64,000 bases of DNA from Campylobacter hyointestinalis subsp. lawsonii (GCF_013372165.1 NZ_CP053828.1:1674001-1738000), one strand, 5' to 3'; counted from the first letter of the stretch, positions 1 through 8,653 are shown. The notes: generated by a model not told the origin, from the sequence alone. Numbers and translations: made by a program.

Positions 1-163
1 AAGCTTCTATCAACTTGATAATATGTGATGAATTATTATAATCAAAGTTTTTTTGAAAATCTATAATAGATTGTTCATTTGTATATTTAGAATAATTTTG
101 AATTTTTGCTATATCTTTTCTTAAATTGTCCCAATCAACAAAAATAGCAACTTTCTTTTTCAA
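1..163 (-). CDS. NYN-domain protein, 5' end only (runs off the window)
   Basis: The first 54 codons are present, from a TTG start preceded by AGGAG at five-base spacing. The opening strand KKKVAIFVDWDNLRKDI matches the NYN (LabA/PIN-like) fold, in which an early Asp pair helps bind the metal in a predicted nuclease site. NYN proteins are usually RNases, but the C-terminal part is outside the window, so substrate and partners cannot be judged. A TATAAT box lies about 32 bases upstream. A G10 tract lies further up, and the frame stays open from this gene back through the tract to an ATG at 310, so a longer phase-variable form is possible. Confidence 0.7.
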   Translation of the reverse strand, partial: MKKKVAIFVDWDNLRKDIAKIQNYSKYTNEQSIIDFQKNFDYNNSSHIIKLIEA

Positions 164-194
164 ATTATCTCCTATGTTTTTTAGATAATCTCGT

Positions 195-200
195 ATTATA
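195..200 (-). promoter_or_regulatory. -10 box (TATAAT) for the NYN gene
   Basis: TATAAT on the minus strand follows a T-rich stretch, the usual epsilonproteobacterial sigma70 layout with no clear -35. It would start transcription near base 188, giving a short leader before the TTG at 163. The G10 tract would then sit at about -44 to -53. Confidence 0.5.
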
Positions 201-231
201 GTAAAAATTTGAATAAAGAAGTAAAAAGTTA

Positions 232-241
232 CCCCCCCCCC
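232..241 (-). repeat. G10 homopolymer tract (C10 on the plus strand)
   Basis: Ten consecutive Gs on the minus strand. Tracts of this length in Campylobacter commonly slip during replication and drive phase variation. At ten Gs the frame that begins at ATG 310 reads through the tract as Gly-Gly-Gly-Val and continues without a stop into the NYN-domain protein. The tract also lies just upstream of the -10 box, so it could act on transcription instead. Confidence 0.85.
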
Positions 242-430
242 ACTCTCCCTAGGATTAATGGGAGAAAGCATTTGGGCTAGAATATGCATGAAGTTATACA
301 AGAATTTCATAAAAATACGCTTAAATTCTATAATATTTTTTGATACTATATTACAAATATCCACTAAATAGACATTACAATTATTTTTTATTCCCTTTGT
401 GTTAGCTAAGGTTACTTGGCTTAATTGGGA

Positions 431-456
431 AACACTCGCTTATAGAAACGAGTGTT
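431..456. terminator. Hairpin at the 3' end of the ssb remnant
   Basis: AACACTCG and CGAGTGTT form a perfect 8-bp stem around a 10-base loop, just past the stop codon of the ssb fragment. There is no long T tail on either side, so this may be only a weak terminator. Confidence 0.4.
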
Positions 457-470
457 GTTCACTAGCTCAT

Positions 471-701
471 TCAAAATGGTATTATGTCATTATCTGTTTC
501 ATAATATTTATCATCATTTCTAGCTTGATTATCAGTATTTTCTTTGTTATATAGCATTTCCATACTCTCAACTATAATTGAGTGTTTATAGTAATTTATC
601 CCGTTTTTGTCTTGCCAAATGTCAAACTTTAGCCGTCCTTCTACTAGGATTTTGCTACTTTTTTTTAGATATTGATTTGCCGCTTCGGCGGTCTTTTGAC
701 C
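471..701 (-). pseudogene. ssb: ssb remnant: C-terminal half of single-stranded DNA-binding protein
   Basis: The minus strand reads QKTAEAANQYLKKSSKILVE, then GRLKFDIWQDKNGINYYK and a polar linker ending in DNDIIPF followed by a stop. This matches the last OB-fold strands and the acidic C-terminal tip of bacterial SSB, the tip that docks partner proteins. In frame upstream there is a stop directly before the fragment, and no coherent N-terminal OB fold can be read in the next 200 bases. The remnant is probably a leftover of a mobile element, since plasmids and integrative elements often carry extra ssb copies. The main chromosomal ssb must lie elsewhere. Confidence 0.75.
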
Positions 702-893
702 CTATTTTCTCACTCTTAAATTCCGCTATTTTATCATTTTATTTTGCCATCTAGATAGATTTACAGATGAATTTTAACACCTTGTAAAGAGATGCTTCGT
801 GGTGGCTGGATTTGAGTCAAACTGCGATTAATTTCATTTAAATTTCACCTCTTAAACCGACAATCAAAACTAAAATTTCAGATAGAAAAAAAT

Positions 894-963
894 ATTGATA
901 TTTATTATCGTTTAAGGAATTTTCCGCTATAGTTCTCTTTAATTTTTGATAACAAATATCAAT
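894..963 (+). promoter_or_regulatory. Inverted repeat upstream of exbB, candidate Fur operator pair
   Basis: ATTGATATTTATTATC (894-909) is mirrored by GATAACAAATATCAAT (948-963), 15 of 16 bases matching. The GATA/TATC spacing resembles Fur-box halves, and the downstream operon is iron/haem uptake. Binding by Fur is inferred, not shown. Between 702 and 893 I see no gene. Confidence 0.5.
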
Positions 964-1004
964 AAATATTAATATATCTTTATTTACTATTTACGGAGAA
1001 TGCG

Positions 1005-1607
1005 ATGTTAGCATATCTTTATGCTGGTGGTCCATTTATGTGGCCTATATTTTTCCTTTTTGTTTTGTCATTTGGCGTGATGCTAGAAAAGCTTTGTTAT
1101 TTTCTGATTTACGAGCTAGATGCCACAGCGAAATTTAAGATGAGATTAGCCACTTTAATCAACGCCAACAAAGATGAAGAGGCAAAAATTTTGTGCCAAA
1201 GATATAAAAATACAATTGCTAAGACTACGATTTTTGTCCTTGAAAATGTGAATTTTAAACTAGATACAAAATCACAGATAGACTACACCATAGAAGAGGC
1301 CATAAATGACAAAGTGCTAAATTTAGAAAAGCACAATTGGATCCTTGCGATGTGTGCGAGCGTATCGCCGCAACTTGGGCTTTTGGGGACGATCACTGGA
1401 ATGATTAGATCCTTTGCTGGTCTAAGCGGCGGAGTGAATGCACCAGAGGTGGCTGTGGGGATCTCTGAAGCGCTCTATACCACAGCAGCTGGGCTGATGG
1501 TGGCGATCCCTTGTTTGGTGATTTTACTGATGATAAACAAAAAAATAGATTATATTTTAAATGATTTAAATAGAACAATTGGGCTCTTTAGTAGGAGAAT
1601 ATCGTGA
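1005..1607 (+). CDS. exbB: ExbB, TonB-system inner-membrane motor protein
   Basis: This is a 200-residue MotA/TolQ/ExbB-family protein with an N-terminal membrane helix (about residues 10-32), a cytoplasmic loop, and two C-terminal helices. The conserved stretch GLLGTITGMIRSF sits around residue 125. With ExbD it converts the proton gradient into movement of TonB. The next gene starts at GTG inside this gene's end (a GTGA overlap), so translation is coupled. It heads the haem locus behind a Fur-like inverted repeat. A second exbB lies at 44835-45272. Confidence 0.93.
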   Translation: MLAYLYAGGPFMWPIFFLFVLSFGVMLEKLCYFLIYELDATAKFKMRLATLINANKDEEAKILCQRYKNTIAKTTIFVLENVNFKLDTKSQIDYTIEEAINDKVLNLEKHNWILAMCASVSPQLGLLGTITGMIRSFAGLSGGVNAPEVAVGISEALYTTAAGLMVAIPCLVILLMINKKIDYILNDLNRTIGLFSRRIS

Positions 1608-2017
1608 AATTTATCCAAAGAAAGCGGGAGCAAATCGGCAGAATTTCTATGCTAAATTTGATCGATATTATCTTTGTTTTGCTTCTGTTTTTTATGCTAA
1701 CAACGACATTTAATCAACTCACCCATTTTGACCTTGAACTACCTAGTAGTAGCGCTGATTTCCAAAAAGATGATAAAGCGATGGTGGAGTTATTTTACGA
1801 AATAGATGAGAAAATCACATTAAAAATTGGCCCGATGGAGCAAATTTTGAGCATAGATGGATTGGAAAATTTTATTTTAAATTTGGATGAGAATCAGAAA
1901 AATATTATCAAAATAAGCGCCGATGAGAGGCTAGAATATAAGAAAATTATCGATCTTATTTCGATTTTGAAAAATGCAAATGTTAATAATGTAGAGTTAA
2001 ATATAAGAAAAAATTAA
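1604..2017 (+). CDS. exbD: ExbD, TonB-system proton-channel partner
   Basis: The protein has 137 residues: a short basic N-terminus, one membrane helix (about 15-37) with LNLIDIIFVLLLFFML, in which the Asp is the conserved proton-carrying residue of ExbD/TolR, then a periplasmic domain. Start is GTG, overlapping the exbB stop by four bases. It would form the energising complex with ExbB (1005-1607) and TonB (4048-4644) for the receptor encoded next. Confidence 0.93.
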   Translation: MKFIQRKREQIGRISMLNLIDIIFVLLLFFMLTTTFNQLTHFDLELPSSSADFQKDDKAMVELFYEIDEKITLKIGPMEQILSIDGLENFILNLDENQKNIIKISADERLEYKKIIDLISILKNANVNNVELNIRKN

Positions 2018-2038
2018 ACTAATAATTTAGGAGTGAAA

Positions 2039-4039
2039 ATGATAAAAAAATTTGTTTTTTTTGGTGTATGTGCCACATCGACTATCGCTCTTAACGCCGC
2101 TGATACCAAGCTTGATACGACAGTCATCACGGCTACAGGCTTTGAGAGCCCCTTAAAAGATGAAACTAGAAATGTTTCGATCATCACAGCTGATGAGATC
2201 CAAGGGGGGGGGTATGCTAGCGTCCAAGAGATCTTAGAAAAACTCCCAAGTGTAACCTTTGTCAATCTAGGATTTGGCGATACGGTGGATCTTCGAGGTC
2301 AAGGGAGCAAGGCCAACACATCTGTAAAAGTCTTGATTAATGGAATTTCATTAAATATGTTAGACACCGCTCATGCTGTTGTCCCCATCAATATGATAAA
2401 TGTCGATGATATTGAGAGAATCGAGGTGATCCCAGGCGGTGGAAGCGTCCTTTATGGTGGCGGAACAGCAGGTGGCGTGATAAACATAATTACCAAGCAA
2501 AAGCCCGAGGATTTTTTCGCTAATATTTCAGCTAAATTTGGCTCATACGCTCATAGATCTACAAATTTAGCTCTAGGGGTAAAAGCAACCGATGATTTGT
2601 ATCTGAAATTTAACGCAAAAGCCTTCAGCGAAAATGGCTATAGATATGATGAAAGAAATAGGGGATATTATACGAGTTTAGCCACTATCTATTAGATGAC
2701 AGATACCCAGAGCATAACGCTAAATACAAACTACTATAGCTCAAAAATCGACACCACAAGCGCAATATCAAAAAATGAGCTTAATAAAAATAGAAAATCC
2801 GCAGGCAGTGATAAAACACTACAAAAAGATAATCAACTAGATATCAGCTTGGATTACTCTATTAAGCCAACTGATAGGTTTGAATTGCGACTAACGCCAT
2901 ATTATCAAAAAATTAAAATGGCCCCCGATATCTACTCATCATATGTTACTTATGGCGTTTTCGAAGATGAAAAAAAAGGCGTCAAAACAAAAGGTAGATT
3001 AGATTATGGTAGCGGCGAATTCGTAGCTGGATATGAATTCGAACAAAATGATGGAGCAAGAAGCTCTATTATGGATATGAGTACTCCGATGATGAGATAT
3101 CATCACGATATCAAGGTAGATGTAGCCAAAAGAACCCACTCCATATATGCGCTTGAAAGGCATGATTTTAGTAGTTGGTTTTCTTTGAGTGCGGGTGCGA
3201 GATATGAGTGGGCTGATTATGAAAATAGCAGAAATACAAATGTAAATATCACAATGCCAAATAGGCCTATTAATACAATAGACGGCATCCAAAATAGCAC
3301 AAATATCAATAGCTACGCATTTGAGATTACGCCGAATTTCAAATACTCAGATACGGGGAATGTCTATTTGAAATTTGAGCGTGGATTTATATCGCCAAGT
3401 CCAGTTCAATTAACAGATAAAGATCAAATCAGAGGCTACTCATTTAATAACTTAAAACCAGAGATATTTAAAACCTATGAAATTGGTATGAAAGATCTGA
3501 TTTTAGGACAATTTACAAGCGCTACAATATTCAAAACAGACACAACAGATGAGATCGTTTATGAAGAGATCGGCGCCACTCACGCTCAAGCTTGGAGATA
3601 CTACAATCTCGCCAAAACCAGCCGTTATGGTGCAGAGCTATACTCGGAGCAATGGCTATTTGATCAATTAAAACTAAGCCAAACTCTCTCCTACATCAAT
3701 GCACAGATAAAAGAGGGCAAAGATAGTGGCAAAAGAGTTCCATTCGTCCCAAAAACCAAAATTGTGCTAGGCGCTGACTATTCGCCGATTAAAAGCTTAC
3801 ATTTTATGAGCGATTTCAAATACTTGACAAGCATGGTTGATAGCAATTACGATAGGATAAATGATCGCTTCGTTGTTGATATCGGCTCTAAATATGAATT
3901 CGCCAAAAATTTCTCAATCTCTGCTGGGATAAAAAATCTATTCAATGAAAAATACAACACATACCAAAACAAAAAACAAAATGCGTATATCCCAGCGCCT
4001 GAGAGAAATTTTTATGCTGAACTCAAATATACATTTTAA
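2039..4039 (+). pseudogene. TonB-dependent haem-type receptor interrupted by one TAG codon
   Basis: One frame encodes a 666-codon outer-membrane receptor broken only by TAG at 2693-2695 (codon 219). ATG 2039 is preferred over GTG 2033 because AGGAG lies five bases before it. A signal peptide (about 1-21) is followed by a plug domain (DTTVITATGF, then VEVIPGGGSVLYGGGTAGGV near 130-150) and a beta-barrel ending in an aromatic ...KYTF strand. Position in a locus with ChuZ and a haem-type ABC importer suggests a ChuA-like haem receptor. A G9 tract lies at codons 56-58 and is currently in frame. The ATG right after TAG has no ribosome site, so an independent second protein is unlikely. The gene is either broken, read through, or the TAG is a sequencing error. 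Confidence 0.85.
2204..2212 (+). repeat. G9 tract inside the receptor coding sequence
   Basis: Nine consecutive Gs encode Gly-Gly-Gly in the plug domain (codons 56-58). Gain or loss of one G would shift the frame and stop the protein early. Nine is the in-frame length. Poly-G switching of haemoglobin receptors is known in Neisseria (hmbR, hpuA), so the same logic is plausible here. Confidence 0.85.
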
Positions 4040-4047
4040 GGGCTAAA

Positions 4048-4644
4048 ATGAGATATTTCTTGCTCTCTTTTGTTTTAAATTTGGCGATACTCTTTTTGCC
4101 GCTACACTCAGATGAAGCGCAAAAACCATCCAAAAATATCACTATCAAATTAAACGAAACAAAAGAGCAAGAATATCCAAAAATCGAGCCAAAAATCAAA
4201 AACACAACCCCAAAATCCAACCCAAAACCCAAAAATCAACCAAAAACTACAAAAAAAGTAGAAATAATGGAGCAAATAAGCCAAAAACCGAGCCAAAATA
4301 GCCTTGAAAAATCTCAAATTCCAAACAAAACAACCCAAATCAATGAGCCCAAATCAAACAAAGATATCTGTACTGAGGGCGTCGGCTTTCTCATCACCAA
4401 CAAGATAGAGCCAACCTACCCCAAAAAGGCGCTTTTGCTAAGGCTCAAAGAGAGTTTTAAAGTCGAGGTTGAATTCCAAATCAACAAAGATGGAAGCATC
4501 AAAATCCTAAATATAAACTCAAATAGCGAAATTTTCAATGACGAAGCAGTGAAATTAACCAAAAAGCTAGGTATTAAGGTACTCAAAGATGAAGTTACCA
4601 ATTGTAAAATCATAAAACCATATGAATTTAAATTTGAAGGATAA
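4048..4644 (+). CDS. tonB: TonB, energy-transducing periplasm-spanning protein
   Basis: The 198-residue protein has the TonB plan: an N-terminal membrane anchor (residues 1-20), a Pro/Lys-rich periplasm-spanning segment (about 45-100, rich in KPK/PKSNPK runs), and a C-terminal TonB domain starting at EPTYPKKALL with the YP motif. It lies nine bases after the receptor and completes an exbB–exbD–receptor–tonB set. The C-terminal domain is slightly short but intact. A second TonB lies at 43722-44465. Confidence 0.9.
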   Translation: MRYFLLSFVLNLAILFLPLHSDEAQKPSKNITIKLNETKEQEYPKIEPKIKNTTPKSNPKPKNQPKTTKKVEIMEQISQKPSQNSLEKSQIPNKTTQINEPKSNKDICTEGVGFLITNKIEPTYPKKALLLRLKESFKVEVEFQINKDGSIKILNINSNSEIFNDEAVKLTKKLGIKVLKDEVTNCKIIKPYEFKFEG

Positions 4645-4647
4645 AAT

Positions 4648-4713
4648 ATGTTTAGAGACCAAATTTGGCTTAAGACTTTGATGAAATTGAGCTTTATAAA
4701 GGATCTAGCGTGA
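4648..4713 (+). CDS. Possible 21-residue small protein between tonB and the flavodoxin
   Basis: ATG at 4648 has a GAAGG ribosome site at seven-base spacing. The frame (MFRDQIWLKTLMKLSFIKDL plus Ala) ends in TGA that overlaps the GTG start of the flavodoxin as GTGA. The predicted peptide is amphipathic and basic. It may be a coupling ORF that delivers ribosomes to the GTG start rather than a functional peptide. I recognise no family. Confidence 0.4.
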   Translation: MFRDQIWLKTLMKLSFIKDLA

Positions 4714-5225
4714 AAAAAATTGTTATCTTTTCATCACTCACAGGCAACACCCAAAAAGTCGCAAATAGCATCGCAAACGCATTGAATTGCAAGAGTGTAA
4801 ATTACACCCAAATTTCATTAGATGAGCTTAGAAATTATGATTTTATAGCGGTGGGATTTTATATAAATAAAGGCGATATGGATAGCGAATTTAAGGAGTT
4901 TGCCAGTAAAATCAGATCCAAAAAATTAGGCATATTTATAACTATGGGCGCAGACGCAAATAGCCAATACGCCCAAAAGACCATAGATGATTTTCGGGCT
5001 AAATTTATCTCACAAAATAATGAGGTTTTGACTACTTTTTGCTCTCAAGGTGCGATTGATCCTAAAATCATAGAAAAAATGCGAGAAATGGCGGCAATTT
5101 ATCCAGATGATGAACGATACCAAATCACGCCAGATAGAGAAGCCAGATGGCTACAAGCTAGCACTCATCCTGATGAAACTGACTTAAAAAACGCTAAAAA
5201 CGCATTTTTGGCGCTGAAAATTTAG
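4710..5225 (+). CDS. Flavodoxin-family protein in the haem locus
   Basis: The 171-residue protein opens with KKIVIFSSLTGNTQKVANSI: the first beta strand plus the FMN-phosphate loop S-x-T-G-N-T of flavodoxins. A YINKGDMDSEF loop follows near residue 55 and a FITMGAD strand near 77. It binds FMN and shuttles electrons. The start is GTG with AAGGA upstream. Haem oxygenases need reductant, and this gene lies 63 bases ahead of the ChuZ-like gene, so it is a good candidate for the electron donor; that pairing is inference. A BilS/menaquinone-linked flavodoxin-like role cannot be excluded. Confidence 0.8.
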   Translation: MKKIVIFSSLTGNTQKVANSIANALNCKSVNYTQISLDELRNYDFIAVGFYINKGDMDSEFKEFASKIRSKKLGIFITMGADANSQYAQKTIDDFRAKFISQNNEVLTTFCSQGAIDPKIIEKMREMAAIYPDDERYQITPDREARWLQASTHPDETDLKNAKNAFLALKI

Positions 5226-5288
5226 GGGTTAAATTTTAGCCCAGATTGCTAGGCAGTTTGAGCTAAAATTTAATTTAAGGAGAAAAAA

Positions 5289-6050
5289 ATGAAAAATAAT
5301 GCAATCAAGCATATGAACGAAGAGCACGGCGATATAGTCGAAGAGATGGCACTAAAATTTGGCTCATTGCAAAATGCCAAAGGTGCAAAAATAGTAGATA
5401 TCGATGAAGATGGTCTAGATATTGATGTTAGCGGCGATATCATCCGAGTTCCATTCGCCCAAAAAGCCAACCAAAATGGCCAAGGATACAAAGATGCGAT
5501 AATGGAAATTTGCAAAGATCTAAATCCAAATGGTGACAAACTTGCCAAGATCTCATCTCAATTGATCGAATTCGTAGATAGTAGCAGTAGCGTCATAATC
5601 TCTAGCCTAAAAGATGGAGCGCCATTTTCGTCTTATGCGCCAGCTATCAGAAAAGATGATGAAATTTGGGTCTTGATCTCATCGGCAGCACCACACTATC
5701 AAAATTTGATATCAAATCCAAATAAGGTTTCGATACTTTTCATACAGGATGAAAGCAAGGCTAGCACGATATTTGCGCGTATTAGAGCTAGTTGGGAGGC
5801 TGAGGCGAAATTTGATAGAAATAGCCAAATAAAGGAGTTTTTCTTTGGTCAAATAAGCCAAAAATTTCCACAAGACCAAGCGGTGAAATTTATAAAAGAG
5901 ATGAGTGATTTTGAGGTTGTCAGATTCACTCTTAAAGGTGGCAGATTCGTGCGTGGCTTTGGCGCGGCTTATGATATGATGGGATTAAAGATCTTATCAC
6001 AAGCTAGCAGTGCTAATCCGCACAATATCCATCACAAACACAGGAAATGA
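5289..6050 (+). CDS. chuZ: HugZ/ChuZ-family haem oxygenase
   Basis: The 253-residue protein matches the HugZ/ChuZ family of split-barrel haem oxygenases: an N-terminal haem-utilisation domain (about 1-80, starting IKHMNEEHGD), then an FMN-binding-like split barrel (about 90-235, with SSAAPHYQNL). The His-rich tail PHNIHHKHRK fits the C-terminal loop whose His ligates haem in the characterised proteins. It opens haem to release iron in the cytoplasm. A good AAGGAG site precedes ATG 5289. The permease gene starts two bases after the stop. Confidence 0.9.
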   Translation: MKNNAIKHMNEEHGDIVEEMALKFGSLQNAKGAKIVDIDEDGLDIDVSGDIIRVPFAQKANQNGQGYKDAIMEICKDLNPNGDKLAKISSQLIEFVDSSSSVIISSLKDGAPFSSYAPAIRKDDEIWVLISSAAPHYQNLISNPNKVSILFIQDESKASTIFARIRASWEAEAKFDRNSQIKEFFFGQISQKFPQDQAVKFIKEMSDFEVVRFTLKGGRFVRGFGAAYDMMGLKILSQASSANPHNIHHKHRK

Positions 6051-6051
6051 T

Positions 6052-7038
6052 ATGCGAAAATCTTGGCGAGCGAATCTGTTTTTTATAGTTTTGTTGGTTG
6101 TTTTGGCTATCTATTTGCTAGGTGTCGGTGGAGCTGATATTGGTTTTGGCGATATTTTGCGGCTATTTAGTAGCGAAAATAGCATAGATGAAGCCAAAAA
6201 AACAATTTTACTTCAAATAAGGCTCCCAAGGCTCATTATGGCGCTATTAATCGGAATGCTCCTAGCTAGTAGCGGTGTGGTTGTTCAGAGCGTATTTTTA
6301 AATCCGCTTGCCGATCCCTATATAATAGGGATTGCGGCTAGTGCGACATTTGGTGCGGTTATAGCTTACTTTTTGAAGCTCCCTGATGTTTATTATGGGG
6401 TTTTTGCTTTTTTTGTGGCTTCGGCACTATCTTTGGTGATTTTTAGCCTTTATAAAAGAGGGAAAAATATCGCTACTTTGCTCATAATCGGTATCGCATT
6501 TAGCTCATTTTTGGGGGCATTTACGAGCTTTGCTACATATTTGATTGGCGAAGATAGCTTTAAGATAGTTGCTTGGATGATGGGGTTTTTAAGTGGAGCA
6601 ACTTGGGAGAAAGTGGCTATTTTGATAGTTCCAGTGATTTTTTCTACAATGTATTTTTACTTTAAAAGACATGAGTTAAATGTGCTTTTAAGCGGAGATG
6701 AAGAGGCCAAAACCCTTGGTGTAAATGTCGAAAAAAGCAAGAAATCATTGCTCATTATAGCCAGCCTTGCGACAGCTTTTAGCGTGGCATTTACGGGGAT
6801 GATAGGCTTTGTAGGGCTCATAATCCCGCATACTCTAAGGCTGATTTTGCGCACTTCAAGCAATGTGATTTTGATCCCAAATTCGTTGATTGTGGGGGCT
6901 TTATTTTTGCTATTTTGTGATAATTTAAGCAAAAGTATCTTATCACCAATAGAGATCCCAATAGGCGTTGTGACGGCGTTTTTTGGTGCTCCGTTTTTTC
7001 TATTTTTGGCGATGAAGCAAGGGAGAGGTAATGGCTGA
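6052..7038 (+). CDS. chuB: FecCD-type haem/iron ABC transporter permease
   Basis: This is a multi-span membrane protein of 328 residues with FecCD-family signatures: QIRLPRLIMALLIGM near residue 55, LNPLADPYIIGI near 85, and GFVGLIIPHTLRLI near 250. I use ATG 6052, which has AGGAA just upstream, rather than an in-frame codon 42 bases earlier inside chuZ that lacks a ribosome site. It moves haem or ferric complex through the inner membrane with the ATPase and binding protein that follow. The symbol rests on gene order (ChuBCD-like). Confidence 0.88.
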   Translation: MRKSWRANLFFIVLLVVLAIYLLGVGGADIGFGDILRLFSSENSIDEAKKTILLQIRLPRLIMALLIGMLLASSGVVVQSVFLNPLADPYIIGIAASATFGAVIAYFLKLPDVYYGVFAFFVASALSLVIFSLYKRGKNIATLLIIGIAFSSFLGAFTSFATYLIGEDSFKIVAWMMGFLSGATWEKVAILIVPVIFSTMYFYFKRHELNVLLSGDEEAKTLGVNVEKSKKSLLIIASLATAFSVAFTGMIGFVGLIIPHTLRLILRTSSNVILIPNSLIVGALFLLFCDNLSKSILSPIEIPIGVVTAFFGAPFFLFLAMKQGRGNG

Positions 7039-7807
7039 AATCAGCACAAAAAACCTTAGCTTTTGGTATAGCAAAAAGCATATTTTAAAAGATATAAATT
7101 TAAGTGCTAAAAGTGGCGAATTGGTCGGGATTTTGGGCGCGAATGGCTCTGGCAAAAGCACTCTTTTGAAAAATCTTTTAAGGCTGATTGAGCCAAAAAG
7201 CGGAATTATAAAAATCAATGATAAACCACTTCAAAATTACACACTAAAAGAGTTAGCCCAAACCATCGGTTTTGTTCCGCAAAAGTCGGCGTTATCTATG
7301 CCTTTGAGCGTTTTTGATATTTTAATGATGGGGAGATTTTCGTATCTGAAAAATGGTTTTAAAAACTACTCAAATATAGATATGAAAAAGATAGATGAGA
7401 TTATGAATCTACTGAAAATTTCTAAATTCAAAGATAGATTAGCAAGCTCATTAAGTGGTGGCGAATTCCAAAGGGTCTTAATAGCAAGGGCGCTAATCAG
7501 CGAGCCAAAAGCCCTATTTTTAGATGAGCCCACAAGCGCACTTGATCTGCGCTATGCTGTTGAGATTATGAAAATTTGTAAAAATTTAAGCAAAAATTTG
7601 AATTTACTAAGCTTGATGGTGATCCATGATCTAAATCTTGCTAGTATGTTTTGTGATAGATTGATTATGCTAAAAGATGGCAAAATCCGTTATAGCGGTG
7701 CTCCAAAAGAGCTTTTGAAAAAAGAAATTTTAAAAGAAATTTATTGCATAGATTGCGAAATTATCGAGCATAATGCCTCATATTTTGTTATAGTTTCAAA
7801 GGATTAA
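7031..7807 (+). CDS. chuC: ABC transporter ATP-binding subunit for haem/iron
   Basis: A complete 258-residue ABC ATPase: Walker A GANGSGKST (about 36-44), Q-loop FVPQKSAL, signature LSGGEFQRVLIARAL (about 140), Walker B ALFLDEPTSALD (about 160), and the H-loop VIHDLNLA. The closest class is FepC/ChuC, which powers FecCD permeases. It overlaps the permease gene by eight bases. Confidence 0.92.
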   Translation: MAEISTKNLSFWYSKKHILKDINLSAKSGELVGILGANGSGKSTLLKNLLRLIEPKSGIIKINDKPLQNYTLKELAQTIGFVPQKSALSMPLSVFDILMMGRFSYLKNGFKNYSNIDMKKIDEIMNLLKISKFKDRLASSLSGGEFQRVLIARALISEPKALFLDEPTSALDLRYAVEIMKICKNLSKNLNLLSLMVIHDLNLASMFCDRLIMLKDGKIRYSGAPKELLKKEILKEIYCIDCEIIEHNASYFVIVSKD

Positions 7808-7809
7808 AA

Positions 7810-8616
7810 ATGAAAAAATTTGTTATATTAATTTTGGTGGCGTTTTTTGCTTTAAATTTAGATGCCAAACGCCTTGTTGTACTCGATCCAGCCATTGTCG
7901 AGATGCTCTATATGCTCCAAGCCCAAGATGAAATTGTCGCCATCGCACAGCCGACAACTTCGGCAATTTGGCCAGAAAACCTAACGAAAAATCTCCCTAG
8001 CGTGGGCACCTACACCAAGCCAAATTTAGAAAAAATTATCGAGCTAAAGCCAGATCTTGTGATCGCTAGCTTTCACTCCATCAACATAGTAAGTGAGCTA
8101 AAAAAATTCGATATAAATGTCACAATTTATGAGGCCAATAGCCTTGAAAATATCTACTCTAATCTAGAACAAATCGGCAAAATCGTCCAAAAAAGCTATA
8201 AAGCTAACGAAATTATCACTTCGCTTAAAAACTCATTAAACAGCGCCACCAATCACGATAAATTTCAAGGCAAAAAGATTGCGATTTTATTTTCGGTCAA
8301 TCCAATTATGGCATTTAACGATCAAACCTTGCCAGGCGATATCGCATCAAAGCTAGGTCTAAAAAACATCGCCACCGACACAAAAGCCAAATCACCCACC
8401 TTGTCAATAGAGACTCTGCTCGCTGCAAATCCTGATTTTATCATAGTTATCGGAGACAATGAACAAAAAAATAGCTTGATAAAATCATACCCGGCACTAA
8501 AATCCATCAAAGCTGCAAAAAATGGCAAAATCATATCCATTCCTTCATCACTTATATTAAGAGGGACGCCTAGGATAGCAGAAGGGATTGAAATTTTGCT
8601 AAAAGAGATGAGATAG
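7810..8616 (+). CDS. chuD: Periplasmic haem/iron-complex binding protein
   Basis: The 268-residue protein carries a signal peptide (residues 1-19, KKFVILILVAFFALN) and a TroA/BtuF-like helical-backbone binding fold: RLVVLDPAIVEMLYML, the GTYTKPNLEKIIELKPDLVI turn, and a C-terminal LRGTPRIAEGIEIL helix. It delivers the ligand to the permease. It starts two bases after the ATPase stop and ends the operon before a convergent hairpin. Confidence 0.9.
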   Translation: MKKFVILILVAFFALNLDAKRLVVLDPAIVEMLYMLQAQDEIVAIAQPTTSAIWPENLTKNLPSVGTYTKPNLEKIIELKPDLVIASFHSINIVSELKKFDINVTIYEANSLENIYSNLEQIGKIVQKSYKANEIITSLKNSLNSATNHDKFQGKKIAILFSVNPIMAFNDQTLPGDIASKLGLKNIATDTKAKSPTLSIETLLAANPDFIIVIGDNEQKNSLIKSYPALKSIKAAKNGKIISIPSSLILRGTPRIAEGIEILLKEMR

Positions 8617-8621
8617 CGCGT

Positions 8622-8653
8622 CTGTTTTCTTGGCGAATTTGCTAAGAAAACAG
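8622..8653. terminator. Convergent hairpin between the haem operon and tRNA-Ser
   Basis: CTGTTTTCTTGGC and GCTAAGAAAACAG form a 13-bp stem with one G-U wobble around the loop GAATTT. It lies six bases after the binding-protein gene and downstream of the opposing tRNA gene, so it could serve both strands. Confidence 0.6.

Noticed and set aside
2696-4039. Open frame beginning with ATG right after the TAG in the receptor gene
   Set aside because: Same frame as the upstream part, no ribosome site, no signal peptide; it is the barrel of the interrupted receptor, not a separate gene.
6010-6051. Upstream in-frame start for the FecCD permease
   Set aside because: Lies inside chuZ without a ribosome site; ATG 6052 with AGGAA fits better.
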